Assembly (NCBI GenBank): GCA_040954595.2
Contig: CM082577.2
Location: 11,904,001 to 11,968,000 of the forward strand
DNA from: Balanoglossus misakiensis
Lineage: Eukaryota; Hemichordata
Direction: 5' to 3'
DNA: 64,000 bases
This document shows positions 1-10,257 of the stretch, piece by piece. The stretch's first letter is position 1; each line of letters starts with the position of its first letter. The position numbers were made by a program, and so were the translations under genes. The notes beneath the pieces were generated by a model that worked only from the letters and a program-made list of their open reading frames with translations, did no database searches and was not told the DNA's origin.

Positions 1-575
1 AGGCCTGCACAATCTGGTGCACAGTCTGATGATTTGCCAATTGGCAACTATACCAATACAATAAAGAAAAAATGGTGTCTTATACTGCGGTTATATGAAT
101 AGCATATAGCCGGTCAGGAAATACCAGAAAAAAAACCTTAAAAGTGAATGGTAAATGCTCTGGAAACCCTAATGCAACGCAATTGTACGATTGCGCATAG
201 TGGTCAAAGTCCTTGGCGAACGAAAAGTGACCTTGGTGATGGTTGACGTACATGGTGTTACTGTGTTTTCCCACTGATTTCACAACGTGTGTGATGACCC
301 TTTCCGATCGTGAACCACCATCTCCTCCTACAAAAAGTTCACAAACCTCTATATTGATAGAAAACAGCGATTTCTTAGTCGGGTACATGTATATCACCGA
401 ATGATACGCCCTCGAACGGAGTGTCAGGAGTGTGTCCACTATGTGCAACGTACTGTCGGCTGTAATTTTTTTGCAGCAACTTCAAGATTTCGCTCTGTAT
501 AGCCCTTAGCTAAGGCGAGGCAGCGGTTGTCTTCATACGGTTTACCTGTGTTGGGACAGAGAAGTTGTGACTGAC
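1..575. other. No recognisable gene; unassigned open frame on the minus strand
   Basis: A 122-codon open frame runs on the minus strand (448 to 80). It has a plausible composition but no motif I recognise. It lies downstream of the BEL/Pao integrase remnant in that element's own direction, so it could be 3' retroelement sequence or an unrelated exon. No splice sites or promoter help decide. I would not call it a gene without homology. Confidence 0.3.
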
Positions 576-1365
576 TCACAATAGAAAAGGAACGATACAC
601 AGCAATTGGTAGGCGACTTCAGACTTTATTGCGATGTACATGAATATACAACATATGATGGAGCACACACAGCCAAAACTACACGGCCCGTGCCTTTTAT
701 ATCGTCTGCTCGAAACAAATTTTAAATGCCAGTTCACGCGTTTATCCACGTCGCTTTGAATCAGTACGATATCACCGACTTTCACAGTGTTGTGTTTGAC
801 ACCATCGGTGGTGAGCAGGTGTCGCTCTCTTAGTGCAGTTAAGTATTCAGTTGACCACCGTTTCCAGAACACGCGTTGAAGTGACGATAAATGTTCATAG
901 CGGCGATTGAGACCTCGAACATTCGACGTGTAGTCCTCGGGATCACTTGGAGGGAGATAAGGTAGTCCGGTAATGTTTCTCCCGTTGACTAATTGCGAAG
1001 GAGTTAGTGGCGTCAGATCATCGGCGTTGGACGACACATAAGTCAATGGCCTCTATTTCGACGAGTAGAGTTTCCAACTCAGCATACGTTACACGAGATT
1101 TCCCGAGCACTTTCTTTAGCGCGGTTTTGGTAATCCCAATCATACGCTCGTAGAACCCGCCGAACCAGGGTGCGCGTTTAGGGATAAATTTCCAGGTAGT
1201 GCGGTGTTCACCCAATAGGGACTGTACTTCTGGGTTAGTCATAATGTCCTTCAGTTCATCGGCCGCCGATATAAACGTTGTCGCGTTATCGGATATAAGC
1301 GTAGAAGGTGTCGAACGACGAGCCGCAAATCGGCAAAATGCAAGCATAAACGATGACGTGGTCAA
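576..1365 (-). pseudogene. BEL/Pao retrotransposon integrase fragment (broken)
   Basis: Two overlapping minus-strand frames are consecutive parts of a BEL/Pao-type pol. The first (1365 to about 1050) has the integrase core signatures SDNATTF and FIPKRAPWFGGFYERM. The second (about 1046 to 576) has TYVSSNADDLTPLTPSQL and KVGDIVLIQSD, which belong to the C-terminal DUF5641-like region that follows integrase in this superfamily. The frames meet near 1046, where a short deletion removes the expected linker and shifts the frame. The C-terminal domain stops short and runs into non-coding sequence. A minus-strand AATAAA at 630-625 may be the element's poly(A) signal. No gag, protease, reverse transcriptase or paired LTR is visible, so this is a dead 3' remnant. 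Confidence 0.85.
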
Positions 1366-1548
1366 GTCCGATTTTCAAACAATAAACTACACGAACATGT
1401 ACATAATGTTGTCAGAAATAAAGATCGAACGAAAATTTCACAAATGGGAACCTACTTGACGTGTTTGTCGCCGAATCGTAAACGCCGTTAACGCAGCGCC
1501 GTAAAACTGATGACTCTCCGCTACAAACTGACCTTGCGCATGCGCACA

Positions 1549-1627
1549 TATAAAAAAAAACGCGAGTAAAACACGTGTCACGTGCTCTATACATCGCATT
1601 GGCCAAAAGTTTTGTAGCGTGGCAGAC
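1549..1627 (+). promoter_or_regulatory. TATA box plus tandem E-boxes upstream of helicase exon
   Basis: A TATAAAA at 1549-1555 lies 73 bases before the first ATG of the helicase-like exon (1628). Between them are two adjacent CACGTG E-boxes (1572-1577 and 1579-1584) and an ATTGG inverted CCAAT near 1599. The arrangement resembles a compact RNA polymerase II promoter. Function is inferred from position only. Confidence 0.4.
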
Positions 1628-1821
1628 ATGGATGTTACTGATGTAAAGGATGTTTTCGACGCCATTAAATCTCGTTTCGCATTTAATTTTACGTTAAAAA
1701 TGAGCAAGCGAGCACTATAAGCTCAGTAATCAACGGAAGAAATACATGTACGGGTACTATCCTTCCGACAGGATTTGGAAAGAGTATGTGTTTTGTTTTA
1801 CCGCCGCTAATTCTAGATGAA
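1628..1821 (+). pseudogene. Orphan first exon of a RecQ-like helicase, one-base frameshift
   Basis: The exon opens with ATG at 1628 and ends at a consensus donor (GAA|GTAAGT, donor at 1822). Its second half reads through the helicase Q-motif region and Walker A loop (ILPTGFGKS, then MCFVLPPLILDE), as in RecQ-family ATP-dependent DNA helicases. The start and the Walker A are in different frames: the A-run near 1698-1702 has five A where six would keep one frame. No later helicase exons (DEAH, motifs III-VI) are visible downstream on the plus strand, so the copy is truncated. It differs from the two helicase copies at 48-54 kb, whose Walker A reads LPTGYGKT. The single-base gap could be real decay or a homopolymer error. 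Confidence 0.6.
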
Positions 1822-2184
1822 GTAAGTTGTTCTCTTCCAATATTTCGTCTCTTTAGATGTGGGTTAAGGTTTTAAATGTTTATTACATTTTCCATGTTTT
1901 GTGGATATGTCTGTTTTGTTTTTATTTATGTTTTGATTGATGGTTTTTTCCATGTGTCACAGTATGTATGTATTTGTTCACATGCAATGCTATACTTCAT
2001 GCTGTAACTTTGTTTCAATCTTATCTTAAGTAATACTTTTTAAAACACAAATATCACAACCAGGTTAAGACACTAGTCATTTGTTATTGAATTGTGAATA
2101 AATTGATTATACAAAATAAATGGAACTTAAATTAAAACTCCAAAAGTATATCAAACTTTGAAAAAAATTTGTTGGAGTTTATAC

Positions 2185-2447
2185 CTTGTTTTTCTTCTTC
2201 CTATTCACTGAACTGGGTGTGCTTATCCTTCGTCGTTTGTTTAATCTTGGTGTCTTCCATGGTGATGTTAACTTTGTTTTCCTCCCAATTATACCTGTAC
2301 TCTCTGCCACATCCTGAAAATCACGACCTGCTGATATGTAGGCCTTAAATAAAGCGCGCACATTATTTAACAAATTGGCGCAACCCGTGCACAAATATTG
2401 ATCTGGACTGCAATCTACATTAAATTCTGAACATAACATTTCAGCTG
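2185..2447 (-). CDS. Cys-rich (ZAD-like) exon, unassigned
   Basis: The exon is bounded by an acceptor (ATTTAACAG|CAGCTGAAATG) and a donor (AAG|GTATAA) and is open throughout. It encodes about 87 residues: a Cys cluster (LCSEF...DC...YLCTGCANLL) followed by a helix-like stretch and a very basic Ser/Thr/Lys/Arg tail (NKRRRIS, NRKKKNK) suited to nuclear localisation. The cysteine spacing resembles the treble-clef N-terminal domains (ZAD-like) of zinc-finger proteins found in transposon-related invertebrate genes. Neither the preceding nor the following exon was found, so it is a fragment of an unknown gene, possibly mobile-element derived. Confidence 0.4.
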
Positions 2448-2530
2448 CTGTTAAATCATAGACAGTAGAGGGGGGAAGTCCAGAGCTATACAGCTACCAA
2501 CCTTACTGCATTAGCATACATCCATTTATA

Positions 2531-2570
2531 TATGCATGCATGCATGCATGCATACATACATACATACATG
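2531..2570. repeat. (ATGC)n/(ATAC)n microsatellite
   Basis: An uninterrupted run of ATGC tetramers passes into ATAC tetramers. It is a simple repeat. Confidence 0.9.
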
Positions 2571-2579
2571 TAGTTACAT

Positions 2580-3700
2580 TGTAACGATTTAAATAACAAA
2601 AGCTGGTTATTTGGAATCCGTGCATAACAGTCAGTGTTGCTGGCCCGGCGACGCTACAAGTAGTACGGACGTATACACATTCGGGAACTAGAGAAAATTC
2701 ATATCTTCAATCACATTTGCGATATTAAAGATTTCTTGTTGTGCATACCTCAGACACATTGACTGATGACAAGACATCACAACGTAAACAACACAATAAA
2801 TAATAATAATAATAATTAATTCAATAAATAAATCAATAAAATGCACGTACGATAACATTTATTTTACATGAAAACTTACCTGGCTTTGTTCGGATTCTTC
2901 TTTCGCATTCTCACGCTCAAGAATAATAATTTTCTGTCACTGACTGACCGAAAACTCGGGAGAACTGTCCCAGCTCATTGTAATCAATGGAATACAATGT
3001 CATGAAACAGTATACCGAAAGAATAAATGGTATCAGTCGGTAGAGGGCACACTTCGGTAATCCTCACCAGCTATGGTACACGGTATAGTATACAAATAAA
3101 GAGATCGGACCAGCCACTGCTGTAAATGACGCACTTCTTTAATCTTCACACGGAAGAACCTGCCTTCACTCCTCCTCACAACCCTGCCTTTGTTCCTCCT
3201 CAAAACTCGTTCTTATATACCCCACATCATTTACATATTCTACTTCTAACCAATTAAAATCATGCGTGTCCGTGGGCTTGAATTCCGCGTTTTGAGAGCA
3301 TAGTTTGTTTCGTAACTGGCGAAGCAGTCCGCGTTGACCGATGTGTAGCTGTAGGTCGACAATGTCTTGGTCGCTGAGGCACTTCAGTACTTCGGAGGAT
3401 GTGACCTGGGAGGTGGTTAGTGAGCTGATAGTGTGTTTTGAAAGACCCGCCGCTTCACATCATTCAACAAACCTGTAGTCTTCTGTCATTGTAATTGGTG
3501 ACTATAGGGGGTATGCCGGGGAAAGGCCGAAATTAATAGCAGTTTCGTCGAGCGACATAAAAAAATGTCCGCTGTCAGTCTGGGCAATAAACCACGAGAA
3601 AGCCTCGTCCCAGGACCAACTACCACATCGTCGATCCCAACTCCATTTAAACTCCAATAAAACAAGTGTTATTGTACACTTAAAATCCTAATTTGTCAAT
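2580..3700. other. No gene seen; possible decayed LTR-like stretch
   Basis: No frame here has recognisable coding content. The part from about 2950 to 3660 is punctuated by AATAAA and TATATA-like motifs as an old LTR might be, but I found no matching second copy in the window, no TG...CA boundaries and no primer-binding site. I leave it unassigned. Confidence 0.3.
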
Positions 3701-3707
3701 CGTCCAA

Positions 3708-4070
3708 TCAGAACACAGACCTCGGCATTCTGTAATAGTATTTGTGAGCACGTTTTAGCTTTCCATTTCTATCAAGATATGACCCCTTGTGACCAATCAT
3801 TTCTTGTACACTGCTATCTCTGAACATGTAGGGACATTTAATTTCTAAGAGGCAATAACCATGACATTCACAAGTAATAATGCCATCTGTATTAGCACCA
3901 ATCCAAGGTTTCTCTTTCAATATTCTCATACCCCTTTTTACTACTTTACCTTGAAAATGACTAAATGATGTGTTAAAAACTTCCTTTTCATGGAGCAACA
4001 TTTTAGTTTTGATTATGTAGGAATGTGTTGTCCCATATGGTTCAAAACTATGCAAAAGGATCCAAAACAA
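3708..4070 (-). pseudogene. YqaJ-type (lambda exonuclease-like) recombinase fragment
   Basis: The 120-codon frame carries the YqaJ nuclease core: PWIGANTDGIITC, then CECHGYCLLEIKCPYMFRD, then HKYYYRM. In this PD-(D/E)xK family the Asp of the xxDGI segment and the E-x-K of LEIKCP are the metal-binding and catalytic residues, and both are kept. The C-terminal part, which should continue with a YYxQ-type helix, ends abruptly at a stop, and the N-terminus is short compared with full proteins. It lies directly downstream of the ZNF862-like gene on the same strand. Such nuclease genes are multicopy and mobile-element associated in aquatic invertebrates. It is probably a broken copy. Confidence 0.7.
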
Positions 4071-4094
4071 TCAAGGCACTACGGTGCTCTCTTA

Positions 4095-4452
4095 TCATTC
4101 CTGTATGTAGACGGGGTAAGACCCCACTTTCAAACCTTTAGACTCGTCTAAATCACACAGCCAAGGAAAATCTGAGTATGGTCTGCCATGTTTGGCGAGA
4201 GCATGCGACGTTTTGAACAGAATAACCAGTCTGCTAACAACTTCTTTATTCAAAGACAGCAGAGATTTTTCGGCCCGAGTCTCGCCAGGTTTCGCCTGTT
4301 TGGCCTCGAGCTTACCAACATTCCTGCAATGACTGACTGAAATGGCATGAGCCTTAACAGAATCCAGCTTAAAATTAGAACATCCTGTCACAAATGTACC
4401 CACAGCCTCATATTTTCGACAAATCTCGCAGTACATTTTCCCCTTACCATTA
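4095..4452 (-). CDS. ZNF862/C17orf113-like TTF-type zinc-finger exon (hAT-related)
   Basis: The exon begins at an acceptor (AATTTGTCAG|TAATGG, exon from 4452) and encodes a zinc-binding segment MYCEICRKYEAVGTF...GCSNFK...KAHAISVSH. This is the CxxC...H...H finger that starts ZNF862-like proteins, which derive from hAT-type transposases. It then reads EVVSRLVILFKTSHALA and RPYSDFPWLCDLDESKGLKVG, the conserved linker that precedes the RNase H-like transposase core. The frame stops soon after at 4095 and no catalytic domain follows. A YqaJ fragment is next on the same strand. The gene's first exon is at 5011-5169 and a foldback element sits between them. Probably a truncated, inactive copy. Confidence 0.65.
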
Positions 4453-4816
4453 CTGACAAATTATAATATGCTTGGTGTGAATCTAGCTCGCTGATTGGCT
4501 GGAGCCGGGGTTTATATTCTCGACAAGAAGACCTAGTACCTGGACCCTGAACAGTGAATAGTTTTTAAAAAAGTAACCGAAATAGAACACGTAGAAGGGA
4601 ACGCGCCTGAATAGAACGCACTTTATGAATTCTATTGGCGGTGGCATAAAATCGCGTGACTTTAGACATTCTAGAACACGTTTGCACGAGCTCAGCTTGC
4701 GTGTTCTGGAACAGTGCGCGACGAGGCCCTTGAACTAGCACGATTTATTCTCAACCAAACAACCGATTTGAAAAAATGAAATTGTTTATCTTTATCAAGC
4801 AAAAGCATATTATAAT

Positions 4817-5010
4817 GAGGTTATAAACGGTGCGCTCGGGTATTTGGTACGGATATAAGACCTCTCAGGTGAAAATTAGCATATTTGGGTGAAATAATCA
4901 CCTCGCTTCGCTCGCTTCGCTCGGTGATTATTTCCCGCCAAATATGCTAATTTTCACCTGAGAGGTCTTATATCCGCAACCAAATACCCTCGCTAGCCGT
5001 TTATAACCTC
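4817..5010. mobile_element. Near-perfect 194-bp foldback element (MITE-like)
   Basis: The whole stretch is one palindrome. It starts GAGGTTATAAACGG and ends with the reverse complement, and the arms match across TATTTGGT, GGATATAAGACCTCTCAGG and TGAAAATTAGCATATTTGG. The loop is a short CGCTTCG/CTCGCTTCG repeat. Both ends contain TTATAA. No unambiguous target duplication is visible in the flanks (AATAAT-like on the left, TAAAT on the right). There is no coding capacity. It lies immediately after the first exon of the ZNF862-like gene and supplies that frame's stop codon. Confidence 0.85.
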
Positions 5011-5169
5011 TAAATACGACAGCCAATTGTATCTCGATTTCCAAGCCTCCTGAAATTCGCGGACCCGGACGTTACCATCATAGGATTTGTTTCTCATACG
5101 CACCTCTGCAGTAGAACATCGTGCTTTTTTAGCAGCTGGGGGAGTATAGCCTACCAAAAAACGTTCCAT
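5011..5169 (-). CDS. First exon of ZNF862-like gene
   Basis: ATG at 5169 opens a frame reading MERFLVGY, then a basic stretch (PPAAKKARC), then VRVREFQEAWKSRYNWLSYLE. The closing F..xW...+.NWL.Y pattern is typical of the segment just before the Cys-Cys-His-His finger in ZNF862/C17orf113-like proteins, and that finger is found in the next exon (4452 to 4095). The frame is then interrupted at the palindrome boundary (5010), where it continues only five codons into the foldback element before a stop. The original donor may have been displaced or destroyed. Confidence 0.5.
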
Positions 5170-5227
5170 TATTACAAAAATTGAAAAAAGCCAGAGCAGA
5201 AAGTAGGTCGACGGCAACAAGTTCAGA

Positions 5228-8210
5228 CGACGCCATTAATTACGAGGCGCGAAAACCCCTGCGCAGCATGCATGCGCAGTAGTCTGTAAATGGTCGCGCC
5301 CTATGATAGTCTCTGACGATCGTGAGATCGTGTTTATTTGCAGTTTAAACCAAGAAATACTCGTGGGAAAGTCACTATCCCGCCGGACTACCGGCAAAAA
5401 CATTTTACTGGTCCTTACAAAAAATTACTAGACTCGGGATAGTGGGCCAGCGTGTATGTCGAACCCTGCACTTTCTATCTCACTTTATAACAGGTAAAAT
5501 ATTTGTTAACTTATTTTTCATGCCAAAAACAATGAACATCATGCAGGTAAATTAAACTTATTATATTCATTAGCCATGCATGCAATTGGAAAAGCAATAA
5601 TCATGAGCAGAACACATGGACCAAAGCATACTTTGACAGTTTGGGGCGGCTTCTTTCTCCTGGAAGTTATTTTTTTAATCTCCAAACATGTCCCTGTAAA
5701 AATGATAACATGGAATGTCTCTCTGGATGTATAATTCTTCAAAGTGAGATCTCCATTTCAAATACCCATAGCCTCCATATCAGTGAATAGTATATCTCTA
5801 CAAGAAGAGGATGTTAACAGAGAAGATATTTTCAATGGAACTTTATTCCAATAATAAAGTCGTGTACACTTAATTGCACTCAATAATATGGCATAAAATA
5901 TTACATTTGGCCAGAACCGTTAGACTGAACGGACGGTTGCGCGGTTTATCGTCATTCCCGATATCGTCATGCTGAGTATCAATCGAAATGATGGAAAACG
6001 CGCATGGAAGAGCATACGCCCCTGAGAAGGCAACCAGTCATGATCACAAAACAGGACACGGCCAAAAAGCTTCGTTTCTCACCAACAATGATGAAAAGTA
6101 TTTAGGTGACATTTTGTAGGACTGGTTCGTAAGTCCCCCTATAAAAAATGGCCGTGGCTATTTTTTAGATTTTTACAGTTCAAAATTGTTACTTCTCCTG
6201 CATGCAAATATGATGACATGGTAGTTGATACATGCAGTGAAAAGAACAAAAGCATTTTAACATTTCATGAACTCTATATTGTTTTTCTCTCTCCTGTACA
6301 TCACATATGTTAAAGTTATCTTCATGACTGTCCTTAATTTCATACTGATTCTTCTGTAATTATTCAAGCTGCTTTGAAATTAAAATCTACAGCTGGCTTG
6401 CCGATGAGGGCACGATCTCTCTAGTGAAGGACTTGCGTTCCTCACTACCCTGAAAACGGATAGGAGGTTGAAAAATCTGACGTTGATATAAAAAGTAGTC
6501 AATCGGTCAGTCAGTGCGCCATCACGCGTCGGAGTTCATTTCTTCTCTTGTGCATAAAATCACTCATTGTGCAATATACATGTAGTGCTGAGTAAACGAA
6601 GTAATTTTGCTTAATATATCTGAAACACTTCAACTTAATATCATGACTGCAGTTGGAACAGAAAACACGGTGGAATTACCTGGTAACCTTGGTAACACCA
6701 GCAATCCTCTTTTCACGTTGAAATGTCACAGAACCACTGAAAGTAACTCGTGATGGAGTGAGAGGAAACGGGGAAATTAATGGGAGACCTTTTCTGGTTG
6801 TGTGTATAGGGCATGTCGCTGAGTACATCGGTACACATGAATAACCAGTTGCCAGGTGATGGATAAGGTCGGTGGGACTTAGGGTGGAATTTCTACGCTC
6901 ACCTCGGATGACTTCGGTTTCACATATGGGACTCGTTTATAACACTGAGCGAGTACATGCATTTCCCAAGGGGGTGGGGTGTGATGAGGTGGGGGCACTG
7001 AATAATATTGAAATGAGTTTTACAATTACCTTCAACCAAGATCGGGAATTTCACTCGTGTCAGTCTATCAGAACTTGGACACGTATAGTGTTAGCCCCAA
7101 ACCTCGGGTGTATCAGTCGTAAGTGCAAGCTCGATAATGAGTGACAGACAGACAGACAGACGGACAGACAGACGGACAGGATGGTACTGAAATACTCAAA
7201 CTAATTCCGTGATTAATTTAAACAACCGTGACGAATGTAAGATACAATGTACCAGTATGTGAGTTGATATCGATACCACGTTGAAGAGTGACACGTGACT
7301 AAAGGGGAAACTCAAACTTTAAATCGGGGATTCATAGAAATCTCTATGTGACGTTGTGTGTGTGTACACCTGAACCGTTGATAGTAAGCTAATTTTGATT
7401 TTATGTGTGGATGGATATTCTCGTAAATTTGTTACATTATGTAAAACGAACGCCACACAAAAGTTCTCCATGCCAGAAGTCGGTTTCCTTCCTTGCATTT
7501 TGCCATTTTTTTATACTTCTCTGGGAAATGATGACTCCATTTTCTTGGCTAAGTTGTCACGTGACAGAGTCTTCCAAAAGAGTAAACAGACCTGAAAGAA
7601 ATGTAGATCAACAGTAAGAATTGTTGAAGCAGAGTTAACAGAAACATAACACCAGCCAGTGAGCTACATAGCAAATTACCATTTCCAGCACATTTAACAT
7701 GATTGGCATTTTGCCATAAAAGCATGATGTCTTAGAAGTCAACAAACCTTTGAGTTCTCGCAACAGCTTGTTAATAAACCGCATCAGTTGAAGTATAAAT
7801 CTGGACGTGGCTTCCCAAAGATGATGTCCTTTTGTCTGTCACCGAGGTCGATATCACTAGCTCTAAGTAGATAACGGGGATATGGGCCATTCGGTTAGTT
7901 GATTGATTTATTGGTTGAATTGATTCGAGTTGAGTTGAGTTGAGTGGTTTGTTATGATATCACAAATACAATCTGATCACAGATATAAATTAAATCGGTG
8001 AAAATTCCGTCTCCATTCCACTCAGTCATATTTCTCTGGAAAAGCGACGGTAAGCAAATAAGCAATTCATAGTAACAGACTTGGAATTAAGAGCGAAATG
8101 TATTAAAGTTAGATCTGATGACGTCAGACGCAGTCAGAATTGCTACTCATAACCTGCGATTCTAAACCACGACACATCACTACTCGGATAGGCTCTCCGC
8201 AAGCTAATTC
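5228..8210. other. Intergenic, no gene recognised
   Basis: Only short frames without recognisable motifs are present. A short inverted repeat (CACTATCCCG/CGGGATAGTG, about 5373 to 5443) may be a small foldback relic. A minus-strand AATAAA (7912-7907) lies about 300 bases after the GPCR stop codon and is a candidate poly(A) signal for it. Confidence 0.4.
7142..7178. repeat. (GACA)n microsatellite
   Basis: GACAGACA runs are interrupted by GACG variants. It is a simple tetranucleotide repeat. Confidence 0.9.
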
Positions 8211-8435
8211 TTACATTCCAGGTATCTGCCCTTTGATAAACGCTTGTCGGCTGTGTCTACTACCGCTGATGTTTACCACTAGTGTTCGTGAAGACTGGGA
8301 ACTCGACCTTGATTTCTTCCACGTGGTGGGTGCAGATGCCGATGTGTTTCGCGTCGATGATCGCTTTGAGAAACGCATATTTTGCAGTCGCCCTTTCCCA
8401 CGAGAGCAATTCGCCAAGAATCGCCTCAAGTCCGT
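8211..8435 (-). CDS. GPCR exon 4: C-terminal tail
   Basis: The acceptor (TTATCATTACAG|ACG) joins in phase 0 to the TM7 exon so that the NDNFK end of exon 3 continues as TDLRRFLANCSRG, a standard helix-8 sequence after NPxxY. Cys in LANCSRG is a candidate palmitoylation site. The rest of the roughly 74-residue tail is rich in Ser and Arg (SKRSSTRN, SRSSSQSSR), as expected for a region phosphorylated by receptor kinases for arrestin binding. The stop is at 8211-8213. Confidence 0.8.
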   Translation of the reverse strand, partial: TDLRRFLANCSRGKGRLQNMRFSKRSSTRNTSASAPTTWKKSRSSSQSSRTLVVNISGSRHSRQAFIKGQIPGM

Positions 8436-9050
8436 CTGTAATGATAAAAATGATCTATGAAGAAATAGTATCGGAGGTTCCAAAAATAGGTACAATAAAC
8501 TTTCAGTTTTTGATGACGTGTTTCTTTTATGAAATTTTCTGGAAGTCATTTCAAATGTATATTAAAAGTTCCATAGACCAATCCTCTTAGAATGAATGAT
8601 TCCATCTCTTTTATGAAACGCTTGATTTATGCTGTCAAAAACATTGCTCCGCTGTGGGCAATATCTTGTAAATTATTGCCACCCTATGCATGTTTTCGTG
8701 TTCGAAATTTGATCACTCAATCAATCAAAAGACATGTTTTATCGAGAGGACTCTTCAGAAAACTCTAGCAATATACAAGGGCCATTTTCTGAACTCCACG
8801 AGACTCTACGAGATCTCACATGGGCATTGACGCGAATACATTTCAACACGAAGCATTGTGACATCTGTGATCTTCGTATTCTATACAACATCTCTATCAC
8901 AGCAACCAATCACAAGCTTCACAAAATGCACCTGGTGAATGACACATATCGATTGGATAGTTGTCAGCCAGCGCAGTGAGGTCAGTGGTCAGTGAGGTGC
9001 CACGTTTCCATCATGATGATTCGGAACTCAGTCTTTGGCGTGCAAACACC

Positions 9051-9275
9051 ATGGCTGAAAGTAGTGACGACAACAACCTATTGATTTTCCAGAGCAATTT
9101 ACGACACCCAAGTGAGAGTGTAGATCAGGTCCGTGACGCTATGAGCTGGATTTTCCGAGATTTTAGTTGCCTCATTGAACATGGAATGGTACCATCGATC
9201 ATGAATAGTGACTTGACGAAAATCGAAGGTGCCCTTTCTCCTGGCCTTCAGCCCCCATATCGCACACACTCTACT
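9051..9275 (+). CDS. Candidate first coding exon nested in a GPCR intron, opposite strand
   Basis: An optimal start context (ACCATGG, ATG at 9051) opens 75 codons ending exactly at a consensus donor (ACT|GTAAGT, 9276). The product is acidic at the start (MAESSDDNN), then amphipathic (DQVRDAMSWIFRDF), with no domain I recognise. It lies on the plus strand inside intron 3 of the GPCR gene (8436-9483). No following exon was identified, so it could be the 5' end of an unknown nested gene or chance. Confidence 0.3.
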
Positions 9276-9483
9276 GTAAGTAACATTTTTCTGTCATTTT
9301 CTTGAAACTTTTAAATTTAGCGTTACTCTATTGATTAGAAATTTTCAATTGTACGTCAGCAAGGTACTCAAGAAAGTTCTGGTATGTCGTGTAGAGTTGT
9401 AACGTTGGCCAGCAACCCGTTTCAACAGTAATTAACTAAATCTCGCGAGATTTCGTACATTTGAGACATCAACCGCCACTTAC

Positions 9484-9684
9484 CTTGAAGTTGTCGTTGA
9501 GGAACCCGTAGACAATTGGATTGATGAAACTGTTCGCCATGGCCAACCAGTGACAGCAGAAGTAAATGGTGACGAGGAGGCTTCTTTTTATGTGAAGGTC
9601 AAACCGACCCAGGACGTTTAGAGTATTTAGTGGCAGCCAGCAGATGGCAAACAGGCAGACTATTATCGCCAGCATTTTGATGAC
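9484..9684 (-). CDS. GPCR exon 3: TM6-TM7
   Basis: This 201-base phase-0 exon lies between GAAACAG|GTC and AAG|GTAAGT. It holds TM6 with the toggle-switch motif (FAICWLPLN) and TM7 with the NPxxY motif (NSFINPIVYGFLNDNFK). The basic KRKVIKM segment at the exon 2/3 junction is the cytoplasmic end of TM6. The CWLPL and NPIVY forms fit peptide receptors of the tachykinin/NPY/QRFP assembly rather than amine receptors. Confidence 0.9.
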
Positions 9685-9855
9685 CTGTTTCATGCAATAA
9701 ATACAAACGAGTCAGAAAGACTTGTTTTGGCATTCCATGTTAACAGTATCGAGTGGCAGCTGTGCCGGTAATAATGGTATAGAGTGTTATATTACAACGA
9801 TACAGTTTAATTCACATTGACGTTGCCTATTACAAAAAGGACAACAAATGCAAAC

Positions 9856-10257
9856 CTTTCGTTTCGACCGAGAATACATCTTGTCCCTGCCCAGATGCGC
9901 ATTTCCTGGGAGGTGTCGTCCCCACAGACGCCGCGACACAAGGAAATATGTAACGCCAAGTACACATAGAGGAATCACGAACGTGATGGCCATGATGAAC
10001 ATTTCATAAGCTATCCCTGTCCTTTTCGGCCACCATTCGTCGCAGATTATAAGATGTTGCGTCAGAGATACCCGGTACTCCTTGGTCCGCACGTACAGCA
10101 GCTGAACCACGGCCAGGCTGACGCTTAGCAACCAGATGGCGAGGGCGGCCATCTTGGCTGAGTACTTGGACGCGCGCTTCTTAATGGGATAGTACACGGC
10201 GAAATATCTGTCCACGCCTATGGCAACCAGGGTGTAGATACTAACTATGACGGAAAC
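9856..10257 (-). CDS. GPCR exon 2: TM3-TM5 and third intracellular loop
   Basis: The 134-codon phase-0 exon starts after TTTCCCCGAAG and ends at a weak donor (AAG|GTTTGC). It contains the rest of TM3 with the DRY motif (GVDRYFAVYYP), TM4 with its conserved Trp (AIWLLS), an extracellular loop 2 Cys (LIICDEWW) to pair with the Cys at the top of TM3, and TM5 with its Pro (FVIPLCVLG). The TM5 end reads LWGRHLPGN, followed by a short loop to SRSKRKV. LW-x-R-x-x-PG is a form seen in tachykinin, QRFP and related receptors. Intron 2 is only 171 bp. Confidence 0.9.

Noticed and set aside
2950-3660. Solo LTR
   Set aside because: TATATA and AATAAA motifs are present, but no paired copy, no TG...CA ends and no target duplication could be found.
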